From contig NZ_CP101989.1 in assembly GCF_024508275.1 (NCBI RefSeq), positions 1,302,001-1,366,000 of the forward strand: DNA of 64,000 nt, in the 5' to 3' direction. Both the position numbers and the translations under genes were made by a program. Below the pieces are notes generated by a model. It searched no databases and was not told where the DNA came from. It saw only the letters and a program-made list of their open reading frames with translations. The DNA comes from Cellulomonas wangsupingiae. Lineage in GTDB: Bacteria; Actinomycetota; Actinomycetes; Actinomycetales; Cellulomonadaceae. Below are positions 45,715 through 54,357 of the stretch, one piece after another (position 1 is the first letter of the stretch; each line of letters begins with the position of its first letter).

Positions 45715-46569
45715 ATGTCACGCACCGGGTTCTTCTCTCGACTCAGCGCCGTCGGGCTCGTCGTTCTCACCACCGTGCTCGGAGCTGTCACGCCCGCGTC
45801 CGGTGCGACGGGCTGCCAGGTGGACGCCAACGTGGGTCGAGACCCCTCGAAGCCGGCGATCGCGGTGTTCCGTAGCGGGACCTGGTACGTCCGGGGCTCG
45901 TTGACGTCGGGCGCGGCCGACCTCTGCTTCGTGTTCGGCCAGGCCGGGGACCAACCGGTGGTCGGGGACTGGGACGGCGACGGGCAGCCCACCCCTGGAG
46001 TGTTCCGGCCGAGCACGGGTACGTGGTACCTGAGCAACTCCACCTTCGCGCAGAGCGGAGCGGACATCGTGCTGGGATACGGGTCGCCCGGGGATGTGGC
46101 GTTCACGGGCGACTGGGACAACAACGGCACTGACACCGTCGGGATCTACCGCCCGAGCAACCGCGGCTTCTACCTACGCAATGCCAACACCTCGGGCAAG
46201 GCTGACGGCACGTTCTATTGGGGGCTGCCCGGGGATGTGCCGCAGTATCAGGGTCCGGGCGTGTTGACGCTCTTCCGACCGTCGAGCTCGACGTGGTACT
46301 TCCTGGAACCGCTCGACGTGAACAACCCGGGCGCGGTCAGGACCCAGGTCTGGGGACAACCCGGCGACGTTCCGCTGGCCGGGCCCTGGGGCATGGGCTC
46401 GTGCGGCGTTATGCACTGCTTCATCGGGTCTCCCTCCGCAGGCATCTACCGACCCTCCACCGGGGAGTGGCACCTCGCCTGGTACGAGGCCGGCGAGACG
46501 AACTGGGTTCTGCAGTTCGGCGACCCCACCGATGTTCGGGTCGGCTTTCCCGCCTGGGAAGGCCGCTGA
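45715..46569 (+). CDS. Secreted FG-GAP/propeller-like repeat protein
   Basis: This 284-residue protein has a signal peptide (cleavage near SGATGC, about 33) and five or six repeats built around GDWDGDGQPTPGVFRPSTGTWYL, VGIYRPSNRGFYLRN, LTLFRPSSSTWYFLE and AGIYRPSTGEWHLAWY. Such GDWDGDG-VFRP-WYL repeats are common in secreted proteins and form beta-propeller blades. GC is visibly lower than in its neighbours (a sampled line is 63%), suggesting transfer or different selection. It follows the tad operon by about 120 bases and might be an adhesin used with the pili, which is speculation. Confidence 0.7.
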   Translation: MSRTGFFSRLSAVGLVVLTTVLGAVTPASGATGCQVDANVGRDPSKPAIAVFRSGTWYVRGSLTSGAADLCFVFGQAGDQPVVGDWDGDGQPTPGVFRPSTGTWYLSNSTFAQSGADIVLGYGSPGDVAFTGDWDNNGTDTVGIYRPSNRGFYLRNANTSGKADGTFYWGLPGDVPQYQGPGVLTLFRPSSSTWYFLEPLDVNNPGAVRTQVWGQPGDVPLAGPWGMGSCGVMHCFIGSPSAGIYRPSTGEWHLAWYEAGETNWVLQFGDPTDVRVGFPAWEGR

Positions 46570-46908
46570 CCGACTCTCCCGGGTAGGTGAGCATCAGGCC
46601 AGGGGCCCGGACGCGGGGTACCCGAGCTCGAACCAGGCACCGTCCCCGTCGCGTGCGCGGCCGGGACTCAGCGCCGCGCGAGCTGCGCCGGCGCCGTGGA
46701 CGGACGCCGGTGCCGTCGACGAGCTCCTGGCGTGGCGCTGGACTCAGGGGCACCGTCGATGCGTGGTGCGCCCGACGCCGGCGGCAGTGGTGCGACGGTA
46801 GGGAGACCGATTCCCGACGAGCTGCGCGTCGCCACTGCCGGTTGCCGTAGTTGTGCCCGGCCGCGTGGGGGGCCACGATCGACGTGTCGTCGGACGTCGG
46901 GGGGCGCG
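46570..46908. other. Intergenic region without a recognisable gene
   Basis: About 340 bases before the universal stress protein gene hold no convincing coding frame or RNA. The last few bases, GGGGGGCG, act as the ribosome site of the next gene. Confidence 0.45.
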
Positions 46909-47820
46909 ATGGGCACGCATGTCGTGGTGGGGTACGACGGATCGGCGGAGGGGGTCGCCGCGGTCCGCTGGGCAGCGCGGGAGGCGGCGCGGCTGGACGC
47001 ACCGCTGCAGGTCGTCCACGTGTGGGGGCTCTCGGGGCAGCTCGACCTGCCGCCGCTGGGCACGGCCTCGGCGTACGTGCGCGCCGGTGCGCAGGAGGTC
47101 GCCGACGAGGGCGGCACCGTCGCGCTCGAGGCCGCGCCGGGGCTCGACGTGAGCGTGGTCCTCGCCGACGGCCCGCCCGCCCAGGCGCTCGTCGACCGCG
47201 CGGCGGGCGCGACCTACCTGGTCGTCGGTCGCCAGGGCGCGGGCCGGCTGTCGGGGATCCTCATGGGCTCGGTCGCGCTGGGCACCGTGCAGCACGCGGG
47301 CTGTCCCGTGGTGGTCGTGCCGCGCACCCAGGTGGAGCCGCTGAGCACGGGACGGGTCGTGGTCGGGGTCGACGGGTCGTCCGCAGCTCTCGGTGCCGTG
47401 GTCGCCGCCGCGCGGCACGCCGTCGTCACGGGCGACCGGCTGGTCGTCGTCACCGCCTGGCGCAGCCCCGTGCACGGCCGCGCCCTGGCCTCGTGGCTGC
47501 GGGAGCAGCCCGACGTGGCGCCCGACGACCTGGCACGTGACGCGGCGCGCCGCGCGCAGGAGCCGGCGGTCGCCCTCCTCGCCGAGCAGTTCCCCGGGCT
47601 CGAGGTGGAGCCCGTCGTGGAGGAGGGGCCGGCCGCGCACGTGCTGGCGCAGCACGCCGAACGGGCGGACCTGCTGGTCGTGGGCACGCGTGGCCGCGGC
47701 GGGATCGCGGGTCTCGTCCTCGGCTCCGTGAGCCAGTGGCTCGTCGCGCGGGCGGCGTGCCCGGTGCTGGTGTCGCGCGTGGGGGTCGACACCGGACCGG
47801 GGGAGCGGGCCCGGTCCTGA
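46909..47820 (+). CDS. Tandem universal stress protein
   Basis: This 303-residue protein consists of two UspA domains. Each starts with a short strand and Asp (VVVGYDGSAEGVAAVRWAAREA; VVVGVDGSSAALGAVVAAARHA) and ends with the ATP-binding glycine motif (GRQGAGRLSGILMGSVALGTVQHAGCPVVVVP; GTRGRGGIAGLVLGSVSQWLVARAACPVLVS). Two-domain Usps are frequent in actinobacteria and are often induced in hypoxia or stasis. ATG 46909 is chosen for the standard start with GGGGGG upstream. It is convergent with the LacI gene, six bases away. Confidence 0.9.
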   Translation: MGTHVVVGYDGSAEGVAAVRWAAREAARLDAPLQVVHVWGLSGQLDLPPLGTASAYVRAGAQEVADEGGTVALEAAPGLDVSVVLADGPPAQALVDRAAGATYLVVGRQGAGRLSGILMGSVALGTVQHAGCPVVVVPRTQVEPLSTGRVVVGVDGSSAALGAVVAAARHAVVTGDRLVVVTAWRSPVHGRALASWLREQPDVAPDDLARDAARRAQEPAVALLAEQFPGLEVEPVVEEGPAAHVLAQHAERADLLVVGTRGRGGIAGLVLGSVSQWLVARAACPVLVSRVGVDTGPGERARS

Positions 47821-47826
47821 TCGCGG

Positions 47827-48891
47827 TCAGCGCGGGGCGGGCCCGGTGCTGCCACGCACGACGAGCTCGACCGGGATCATGACCGTGCGTGGCCGGCCGG
47901 CGTCGTCCTCACCGCGCGCCCGCGCCATGGCGTCCGCCAGCGCGCGCGCCGCGGCGTGCCCCTTCGCGACGAAGTCCTGACGCATAGTCGTCAGCGCCGG
48001 CGTGACGGAACCGGCCAGGAACGAGTCGTCGAAGCCGACGACGGACAGGTCGTCGGGCACGGTGCGGCCCGTCGCCTGGGCCGCCCGCACGAGCGAGGCG
48101 CCCATGAGGTCGGAGAAGCAGACGACGCCGGTCGGCGCGTCGGACCCACCGAGGAGGTCGCGCACACCGGGGTCGACGTCCTGCGGGTGGTTGTCGACGA
48201 CGTCGTACACGCGCGCGGTCAGGCCGGCTGCCTCGACCGCGGCGACGGCACCGCGGGCGCGCTCGCGCGCGACGTGGTTCGGGTTGTCGGACAGCGGCGC
48301 CGTGCGCCACCCGGGGGCGGTGCGGGTCGGGTCCATCGTGAGGACCGCGATGTCGCGGTGCCCCAGGGCGAGCAGGTGCTCGACCGCGAGGCGGCCGCCG
48401 CCCGCGTCGTCGAGGACCACGCCGGGGCTGCCCGGCAACGGTGCCTGGTCGACGAACACGAGCGGCAGCCGGCGACGCGCCAACCAGTCCACGGCCTCCG
48501 TCTCACCGGCGCAGCCGTACACGACGGCCGCGTCTACCGGCAGGTCGCGTGCGTGGAGGTGCCCGCCCACGCTCTGGGCCGGGATGAGGGAGACGGTGAG
48601 TCCGGCGGGTGCGAGCTCCTCGGCCAGTGCCCCGAAGAACGCCGACGCGGCCGGGTCACGGAACGCCTCGCCGAGGGAGTCGGTCAGCACGACGCCGACG
48701 GCCCCGGTGCTGCGGCGCGCGAGGGCGCGGGCGGTCGGGTCCGGCCCGACGTAGCCGAGGTCCGCGGCGGCGTCGAGGATGCGTGCGCGCAGCGCCGCCG
48801 AGAGCTGGTCGGGTCGCGAGAACGCGTTGGACACCGTCATCCGGCTGACGCCCACCGCGTCGGCCACGGTCTGCAGCGTCACGCGGCCCAC
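47827..48891 (-). CDS. LacI-family transcriptional regulator
   Basis: This 354-residue repressor has the LacI helix-turn-helix and hinge at its start: VTLQTVADAVGVSRMTVSNAFSRPDQLSAALRARILDAAADLGYVGPDPTARAL (about 4-57). A periplasmic-binding-like sensor follows (VGVVLTDSL, VDQAPLPGSPGVVLDDAGGGRLAVEHLLALGHRDIAVLT, VVCFSDLMGASLVRAAQ, VVGFDDSFLAGSVTPALTT). GTG 48891 is the start giving the usual N-terminus. Its own promoter region upstream of 49280 carries two palindromes with an ACCGGT core, a LacI-type operator feature. The sugar ligand is unknown. Confidence 0.9.
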   Translation of the reverse strand: MGRVTLQTVADAVGVSRMTVSNAFSRPDQLSAALRARILDAAADLGYVGPDPTARALARRSTGAVGVVLTDSLGEAFRDPAASAFFGALAEELAPAGLTVSLIPAQSVGGHLHARDLPVDAAVVYGCAGETEAVDWLARRRLPLVFVDQAPLPGSPGVVLDDAGGGRLAVEHLLALGHRDIAVLTMDPTRTAPGWRTAPLSDNPNHVARERARGAVAAVEAAGLTARVYDVVDNHPQDVDPGVRDLLGGSDAPTGVVCFSDLMGASLVRAAQATGRTVPDDLSVVGFDDSFLAGSVTPALTTMRQDFVAKGHAAARALADAMARARGEDDAGRPRTVMIPVELVVRGSTGPAPR

Positions 48892-49010
48892 GTCGGCCCC
48901 GTCCTCGTCCGTGCCCCGGGCTGCCTCACGCCCCCCAGCGTAGGGCGGGTGCGGTGTGACGGGTGGCCCGTGCAGCGCCGCCCACGTCGCGGCGGGCGTC
49001 GGGAGCAGGC

Positions 49011-49280
49011 TCACGACCGGGTCTGGCCGTGCGGGGCGGCGAGATCGCCGCCGCCGGGGGCGAGGGTGTCCGCGAGCCGACGCAGGGTGCCGGCCGCCGC
49101 CAGCCGCGTGCGCGGTGGGCGGTGGGCCCGCGTGCGCCGGGCGTGGGCGCGACGCTCGGCGCGCAGCTCGGCGCTCGTGGGCTCGACGGTGGGCGCGTCC
49201 GCCCACGCGCTCGTCGCGCGCAGCCGGGCGGCGCGGACGCTGATGAACGCGGTGCCGATGTTCTGCATGTCGTTCCTCAT
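49011..49280 (-). CDS. Small unknown protein (89 residues)
   Basis: The frame begins MRNDMQNIGTAFISVRAARL and becomes Ala/Arg-rich without a recognisable domain. It lies between the promoter with two palindromes and the lacI gene, on the same strand, so it would be the first gene of that transcript. A -10 box and -35 box are well placed in front of it. The second half looks like generic GC-rich sequence, so coding is probable but not certain. Confidence 0.45.
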   Translation of the reverse strand: MRNDMQNIGTAFISVRAARLRATSAWADAPTVEPTSAELRAERRAHARRTRAHRPPRTRLAAAGTLRRLADTLAPGGGDLAAPHGQTRS

Positions 49281-49292
49281 CTCTGTCCAGGG

Positions 49293-49306
49293 CTGTACCG
49301 GTACAG
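49293..49306. promoter_or_regulatory. Perfect 14-base palindrome at the lacI-side promoter
   Basis: CTGTACCGGTACAG overlaps the start-point side of the minus-strand -10 box TACTGT (49303-49308). The central CCGG inside ACCGGT is typical of LacI/GalR operators. Confidence 0.6.
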
Positions 49307-49307
49307 T

Positions 49308-49335
49308 AGAACGGCACCTCTTGACCGGTCAAGAG
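49308..49335 (-). promoter_or_regulatory. Minus-strand promoter embedded in a perfect 18-base palindrome
   Basis: CTCTTGACCGGTCAAGAG (49318-49335) is a perfect palindrome and contains, on the minus strand, a -35 box TTGACC. The -10 box TACTGT follows after 18 bases. Binding of the LacI protein here and at 49293-49306 would block the promoter, giving autoregulation of the unknown small gene and lacI. Confidence 0.6.
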
Positions 49336-49367
49336 ATCGGCATGACGAGTGCCGGGCGCCGGAGCGG

Positions 49368-49373
49368 TAGCCT
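49368..49373 (+). promoter_or_regulatory. -10 box (TAGCCT) for prfB
   Basis: TAGCCT ends eight bases before GTG 49382, suggesting leaderless prfB mRNA. The palindromic region lies 33-75 bases upstream. Confidence 0.45.
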
Positions 49374-49381
49374 CGTGGGTC

Positions 49382-50497
49382 GTGGCCACCACCGACTTCC
49401 TTGCCGAGATCCGCGAGCTGCGCTCCACGCTGAGGTCGATCCAGGCCGTGAGCGACCCCACCGCGCTCGAGGCCCGGATCGCACTGCTGTCCGAGCAGGC
49501 GTCCGTCCCCAACCTTTGGGACGACCCCGACGCCGCCCAGAAGGTGACGAGCGCCCTGTCGCAGACGCAGGCCGAGCTCGACCGCGTCAACCGTCTCGGG
49601 GCGCGCATCGACGACCTCGAGACGCTCGTCGAGATGGCCGCCGAGGAGGACGACGAGGAGACCCTGGCCGAGGCCGAGGCCGAGCTCGTCGGCATCCGCA
49701 GGGACCTGGGCGAGCTCGAGGTGCGCACGCTCCTGGCCGGTCCGTACGACCAGCGTGACGCGGTCGTCACGATCCGCGCCGGCGCCGGCGGCGTGGACGC
49801 CGCCGACTTCGCCGAGATGCTGCTGCGGATGTACCTGCGCTGGGCCGAGCGCCACGGCTACCCCACGACGGTGCTCGACACCTCCTACGCGGAGGAGGCC
49901 GGGCTCAAGAGCGCGACGTTCGAGGTCAAGACGCCCTACGCGTTCGGGCACCTGTCGGTCGAGGCCGGCACGCACCGTCTCGTGCGGATCTCGCCCTTCG
50001 ACAACCAGGGCCGCCGCCAGACGTCGTTCGCGGCCGTCGAGGTGATCCCCCTCATCGAGCAGACGGACTCCGTGGAGATCCCCGAGTCGGAGATCAAGGT
50101 CGACGTGTTCCGCTCGTCGGGGCCCGGCGGGCAGTCGGTCAACACCACGGACTCCGCCGTGCGCATGACGCACATCCCGACCGGGATCGTCGTGTCGATG
50201 CAGAACGAGAAGTCCCAGATCCAGAACCGTGCCGCCGCGCTGCGCGTCCTGCAGTCGCGCCTCCTGCTGCGACGCCAGGAGGAGGAGCGGGCCGCGAAGA
50301 AGGAGATGGCCGGCGACGTCAAGGCCAGCTGGGGCGACCAGATGCGCTCGTACGTGCTGCAGCCGTACCAGATGGTCAAGGACCTGCGCACCGAGCACGA
50401 GGTGGGCAACCCGGCGGCCGTCTTCGACGGCGACATCGACGACTTCATCGAGGCCGGCATCCGCTGGCGGCGCGCGCAGCAGGGGTCGGACGCCTGA
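49382..50497 (+). CDS. prfB: Peptide chain release factor 2
   Basis: This 371-residue class I release factor recognises UGA and UAA stops. The codon-recognition motif SPF is in [18 protein letters not shown] (about 201-218) and the GGQ loop in [23 protein letters not shown] (about 244-266), the region that triggers peptide release. The frame is continuous; no in-frame TGA or programmed frameshift site is present near codon 25, unlike E. coli. It lies 200 bases upstream of ftsE in the conserved prfB-ftsE-ftsX-smpB order. Confidence 0.96.
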   Translation: MATTDFLAEIRELRSTLRSIQAVSDPTALEARIALLSEQASVPNLWDDPDAAQKVTSALSQTQAELDRVNRLGARIDDLETLVEMAAEEDDEETLAEAEAELVGIRRDLGELEVRTLLAGPYDQRDAVVTIRAGAGGVDAADFAEMLLRMYLRWAERHGYPTTVLDTSYAEEAGLKSATFEVKTPYAFGHLSVEAGTHRLVRISPFDNQGRRQTSFAAVEVIPLIEQTDSVEIPESEIKVDVFRSSGPGGQSVNTTDSAVRMTHIPTGIVVSMQNEKSQIQNRAAALRVLQSRLLLRRQEEERAAKKEMAGDVKASWGDQMRSYVLQPYQMVKDLRTEHEVGNPAAVFDGDIDDFIEAGIRWRRAQQGSDA

Positions 50498-50624
50498 CGG
50501 TCGCGCCGTCCCGCGGCGCCGGAGGTCCGGACGGACCGGGACGGACCGGGCGCCCGGGCGCCGGACCCGTCGATTCACAGCGGGCGGGCGGCGTGTCCTG
50601 CACCCGCGCGGGTGACGTCCTTCC

Positions 50625-50630
50625 TACGCT
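50625..50630 (+). promoter_or_regulatory. -10 box (TACGCT) upstream of ftsE
   Basis: TACGCT lies about 67 bases before GTG 50697 in the gap after prfB and would serve the ftsE-ftsX-M23 operon. Confidence 0.45.
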
Positions 50631-50696
50631 CGATGAGGCTCGCGGCCCGCGGGCGGACGCAGGGGATCCCTGCGGCAGGACGAGGCGAGGTCGGTC

Positions 50697-51386
50697 GTGA
50701 TCCGGTTCGAGAACGTGACCAAGGTCTACGCGCGCGGCGCACGGCCCGCGCTGGACCGGGTGTCCCTCGACGTCGAGCGCGGGGAGTTCGTCTTCCTGGT
50801 CGGCGCGTCCGGGTCCGGCAAGTCCACCTTCCTGCGGCTCGTGCTGCGTGAGGAGCGCGCGTCGGCCGGCAAGGTGTTCGTCGCCGGCAAGGAGCTCGGC
50901 ACGCTGTCGAGCTGGAAGGTGCCCCACCTGCGCCGGCAGATCGGTGCGGTGTTCCAGGACTTCCGCCTGCTGCCGAACAAGTCGGTGTTCGAGAACGTCG
51001 CCTTCGCGCTGCAGGTCATCGGCAAGCCGCGCCACCACATCCTGACCACGGTGCCCGACGTGCTCGACATGGTCGGCCTGGCCGGCAAGGAGAAGCGGCG
51101 CCCGCACGAGCTGTCGGGCGGGGAGCAGCAGCGCGTCGCCATCGCCCGCGCCTTCGTCAACCGCCCGTCGATCCTGCTGGCCGACGAGCCCACCGGCAAC
51201 CTCGACCCGACGACGTCCCTGGGGATCATGCGCCTGCTCGACCGCATCAACCGGACCGGCACCACCGTGGTGATGGCGACGCACGACGACGAGATCGTCG
51301 ACCAGATGCGCAAGCGCGTCATCGAGCTGAGCACGGGCGAGATGGTGCGCGACCAGTCGCGCGGCGTCTACGGCTCGGACCGCTGA
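50697..51386 (+). CDS. ftsE: Cell division ATP-binding protein FtsE
   Basis: This 229-residue ABC ATPase partners with FtsX to control septal peptidoglycan hydrolases. Walker A is [13 protein letters not shown] (about 36-48), followed by [20 protein letters not shown], signature [16 protein letters not shown], Walker [14 protein letters not shown] and the switch His in [13 protein letters not shown] 50697 gives the standard [11 protein letters not shown] start. ftsX follows after 12 bases. Confidence 0.95.
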   Translation: MIRFENVTKVYARGARPALDRVSLDVERGEFVFLVGASGSGKSTFLRLVLREERASAGKVFVAGKELGTLSSWKVPHLRRQIGAVFQDFRLLPNKSVFENVAFALQVIGKPRHHILTTVPDVLDMVGLAGKEKRRPHELSGGEQQRVAIARAFVNRPSILLADEPTGNLDPTTSLGIMRLLDRINRTGTTVVMATHDDEIVDQMRKRVIELSTGEMVRDQSRGVYGSDR

Positions 51387-51398
51387 GGGGGCCGGCAG

Positions 51399-52313
51399 AT
51401 GCGCGCCCAGTTCATCCTCTCCGAGATCGGCATCGGCCTGCGCCGGAACCTGTCGATGACGATCTCGGTCGTCCTCGTCACGTTCGTGTGCCTCACCTTC
51501 CTCGGCGCCGCGGCGCTGCTGCAGGCGCAGATCGACAAGATGAAGGACGACTGGTACGACAAGGTCGAGGTCTCCGTCTTCCTGTGCCCGGCCAACTCCG
51601 CGGCGCCCACGTGCGCGGCGGGCGAGGTCTCCGAGGCGCAGCGGGACGACATCGTGTCGGCCCTCGAGGCGCCCGAGGTCGACCGGTACGTCCAGGAGAT
51701 CTACCCGGAGTCCAAGGAGCAGGCCTACGAGGCCTTCCAGCGGCAGTTCGGCGACCAGTTCTGGGCGTCCGCCGCCACGGCCGAGGACATGAACGCCTCG
51801 CTGCGCATCAAGCTCACCGACCCCGAGCAGTACCAGGTGGTCGCCGACGTGGTCTCGGGGCGGCCCGGCGTGGAGTCGGTCGAGGACCAACGACGGCTCT
51901 TCGACAACCTCTTCCTCGTGCTCGACCGGGCGACGTGGGCGGCGGGCGGGCTCGCGGCCATCATGCTGCTCGCGGCCGTGCTGCTCATCACGACCACCAT
52001 CCGGCTGTCGGCCATGAGCCGACGGCGTGAGACGGGCATCATGCGGCTGGTCGGGGCGTCGACGCTGTTCATCCAGCTGCCCTTCATGCTCGAGGGCGCC
52101 ATCGCGGCCACCCTCGGCGCGGCGCTCGCGATCGGCGGGCTGTGGGTCGGCGTCGAGTACCTCGTGACCGACTGGCTGGGGCAGTCCGTGACGTGGATCC
52201 CGTACGTCGGGACGTCGGACGTGCTGGCGATCGCCCCGCTGCTCGTCGTCGTGGCGTTCGTGCTCGCCGCGATCTCCTCCCTGGTCACCCTGAGCCGATA
52301 CACGAAGGTATGA
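51399..52313 (+). CDS. ftsX: Cell division permease-like protein FtsX
   Basis: This 304-residue protein has four membrane helices: one at about 21-43 after the cytoplasmic start RAQFILSEIGIGLRRNLSM, and three in the C-terminal half with AIMLLAAVLLITTTIRLSAMSRRRETGIMRLVGAST. Between helix 1 and 2 is a large external loop with a Cys pair (FLCPANSAAPTCAAGE). In homologues this loop contacts the hydrolase partner. It forms a mechanical transmission complex with FtsE. The stop overlaps the ATG of the hydrolase gene, matching the FtsEX-hydrolase pairing. Confidence 0.95.
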   Translation: MRAQFILSEIGIGLRRNLSMTISVVLVTFVCLTFLGAAALLQAQIDKMKDDWYDKVEVSVFLCPANSAAPTCAAGEVSEAQRDDIVSALEAPEVDRYVQEIYPESKEQAYEAFQRQFGDQFWASAATAEDMNASLRIKLTDPEQYQVVADVVSGRPGVESVEDQRRLFDNLFLVLDRATWAAGGLAAIMLLAAVLLITTTIRLSAMSRRRETGIMRLVGASTLFIQLPFMLEGAIAATLGAALAIGGLWVGVEYLVTDWLGQSVTWIPYVGTSDVLAIAPLLVVVAFVLAAISSLVTLSRYTKV

Positions 52314-53719
52314 CCATGCGCCGAGCCGACCGCACGCCCCCGACCCCCGCGCGGCGGCGGCCCCTGCAGGCCGTCGTCGCGCTGCTCGCCGCCCTCGCGG
52401 TCGCGCTTCCCGCGCTGCTCGTCGGGCCCACCGCGGCGCACGCCGACGAGCTGTCGAACAAGCGGGCGGCCGCCCAGGAGCGCGCGGCCGCCGCCGAGCA
52501 GCGCGCGGCGGACCTGGCGGAGGCCATCGAGGAGCTCAGCGGTGAGCTCGCCGACGCGCTCACCAGGCTCGCCGAGGTCGAGGCCCAGCTGCCCGTGGCG
52601 CAGGCACGCCTCGACGAGGCGGTCGCCGCCGCGCAGGCCGCGCAGCGCGAGGCCGAGATCCTCGCCGCACGCCTGCAGGCCGCGCGCGACGAGGAGGCGG
52701 CGATCACCGAGCAGATCGCCGTCGACGACACGCGCGAGGCGGAGATCCGCAGCGCCATCGGGCAGATGGCCCGCGAGGCGTACAAGGGTGGGCGCGACGT
52801 CTCCGGCATGAGCGTGATGCTCGACGCCGAGAGCTCGCAGGACTTCGTCGAGAAGTACGGGCTGGTGTCGACCGCGCTGCGCACGCAGACGCAGGTGCTC
52901 GACGAGCTGACCGAGCTGGCCGCGAAGAACAAGAACGCGCAGGCCCGTCAGACCGCGGTCCGCGAGAAGGTCGACGAGCTCAAGGTCGCCGCCGACCAGA
53001 AGCTCGAGGAGGCGCGTCAGGCGCAGGCCGCGGCCGAGGTGGCGAAGGCCGAGGTGGAGCGCCTCGTCGCCGAGCAGCAGCAGCGCAAGGCCGACATCGA
53101 GTCGCGCAAGTCCGAGGCCCAGGCGCAGGTCGCCGCGAACGACGCCGAGCGCGCGCAGGTGGGCCAGGAGCTCGCGGCGATCATCGAGCAGCAGCGCGTG
53201 CAGCGGGCCCAGGAGGAGGCGGCACGCGCGGCGGCCGGCAAGAACAACGGCGGCGGGGGAGGTGGCGGCGGTGGCGGTGGCAGCGCGCCGCCGAACGGCG
53301 CCAGGCCGGGTGCGTTGTTCGCCAACCCGACGGCGCACAACCCGATGGTCGTCACGTCGGAGTACGGCAACCGCTTGCATCCCGTGCTCGGGTACTGGCG
53401 CCTGCACGCCGGCATCGACCTGCGGGACAGGTGCGGCGAGCCGGTGTACGCCGCACGCGCCGGCACGGTGCAGTGGGCCAAGTTCCGCAGCGGCTACGGC
53501 GGGCAGGTGATGATCGACCACGGCTGGGTCAACGGGTCGTCGCTGATGTCGAGCTACAACCACATGTCGTCGTTCGCGGTCGGGTCCGGTGCGCAGGTCG
53601 GTGCCGGCCAGGTGATCGGCTACGCCGGGAACACCGGTACGTCGGCGGCGTGCCACCTGCACTTCGAGGTGTACATCAACGGCGGCACGGTGAACCCGCG
53701 GCCCCACCTCGGGCTGTGA
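52310..53719 (+). CDS. FtsEX-linked M23 peptidoglycan hydrolase with coiled coil
   Basis: This 469-residue secreted protein has a signal peptide (to about 45, AHADELS), a long coiled coil of Ala/Glu/Arg heptads (about 46-300), a Gly-rich linker and a LytM/M23 metallopeptidase domain. Zinc and catalytic residues are visible: RLHAGIDLRDRCGEPVYAARAGTV, then SYNHMSSF and SAACHLHFEVYING. The arrangement matches EnvC/PcsB-type proteins activated by FtsEX, but unlike E. coli EnvC the HxxxD and HxH residues are all kept, so it may be active itself. ATG 52310 overlaps the ftsX stop. Confidence 0.9.
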   Translation: MTMRRADRTPPTPARRRPLQAVVALLAALAVALPALLVGPTAAHADELSNKRAAAQERAAAAEQRAADLAEAIEELSGELADALTRLAEVEAQLPVAQARLDEAVAAAQAAQREAEILAARLQAARDEEAAITEQIAVDDTREAEIRSAIGQMAREAYKGGRDVSGMSVMLDAESSQDFVEKYGLVSTALRTQTQVLDELTELAAKNKNAQARQTAVREKVDELKVAADQKLEEARQAQAAAEVAKAEVERLVAEQQQRKADIESRKSEAQAQVAANDAERAQVGQELAAIIEQQRVQRAQEEAARAAAGKNNGGGGGGGGGGGSAPPNGARPGALFANPTAHNPMVVTSEYGNRLHPVLGYWRLHAGIDLRDRCGEPVYAARAGTVQWAKFRSGYGGQVMIDHGWVNGSSLMSSYNHMSSFAVGSGAQVGAGQVIGYAGNTGTSAACHLHFEVYINGGTVNPRPHLGL

Positions 53720-53763
53720 GCGCCCCGCAGCGCAATGGCGTGGGGCTCCTGCCGGGTCGCCGG

Positions 53764-53769
53764 TAGGCT
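53764..53769 (+). promoter_or_regulatory. -10 box (TAGGCT) upstream of smpB
   Basis: TAGGCT in the 160-base gap after the M23 gene gives smpB its own transcript with a leader of about 100 bases. Confidence 0.5.
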
Positions 53770-53880
53770 CGGACCCCGGCACGGCGCACGTCGTGCCATG
53801 TCCGCGCGGTCCGACCGCGGGGGCGCCGCACCCCGGCAGCCGCACGGCGCCGGACGAGCACCAGGACGGAGGGCTGTGCC

Positions 53881-54357
53881 GTGGCGAAGGCGAAGGTCGA
53901 CGGCCGCACGATGGTCGCCGCCAACCGCAAGGCCCGGCACGACTACCTCATCCAGGACGTCTTCGAGGCGGGTCTGGTGCTGACGGGGACCGAGGTCAAG
54001 GCGCTGCGTGCCGGCCGCGCGTCGCTCATCGACGGCTGGGGTGAGATCGAGGGCGGCGAGGCGTGGCTGCACGGCGTCCACATCCCCGAGTACACGCAGG
54101 GCACGTGGACCAACCACGCGCCGCGGCGCAAGCGCAAGATGCTGCTGCACCGCGAGGAGATCGAGCGGCTCGAGGCCCGCACCCGCGAGAAGGGGCACAC
54201 GATCGTGCCGCTCGCGCTGTACTTCCTCAACGGGCGCGCGAAGGTCGAGATTGCGCTCGCGATGGGCAAGAAGGACTGGGACAAGCGCCAGGCGCTGCGT
54301 GAGCGGCAGGACAACCTCGAGGCGCAGCGAGCGATCAGGGAGCGACGCGACCGGTGA
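53881..54357 (+). CDS. smpB: SsrA-binding protein SmpB
   Basis: This 158-residue protein carries tmRNA to stalled ribosomes for trans-translation. Family blocks are [37 protein letters not shown] (about 12-48), [44 protein letters not shown] and the basic C-terminal tail [16 protein letters not shown] 53881 gives the usual MAKAKVDGR start. Its RNA partner ssrA lies 7 kb downstream in this window. The next gene overlaps the stop by four bases. Confidence 0.96.
   Translation: MAKAKVDGRTMVAANRKARHDYLIQDVFEAGLVLTGTEVKALRAGRASLIDGWGEIEGGEAWLHGVHIPEYTQGTWTNHAPRRKRKMLLHREEIERLEARTREKGHTIVPLALYFLNGRAKVEIALAMGKKDWDKRQALRERQDNLEAQRAIRERRDR

Noticed and set aside
49382..49480. Programmed frameshift in prfB
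   Set aside because: The frame is continuous from GTG with no in-frame TGA near codon 25.
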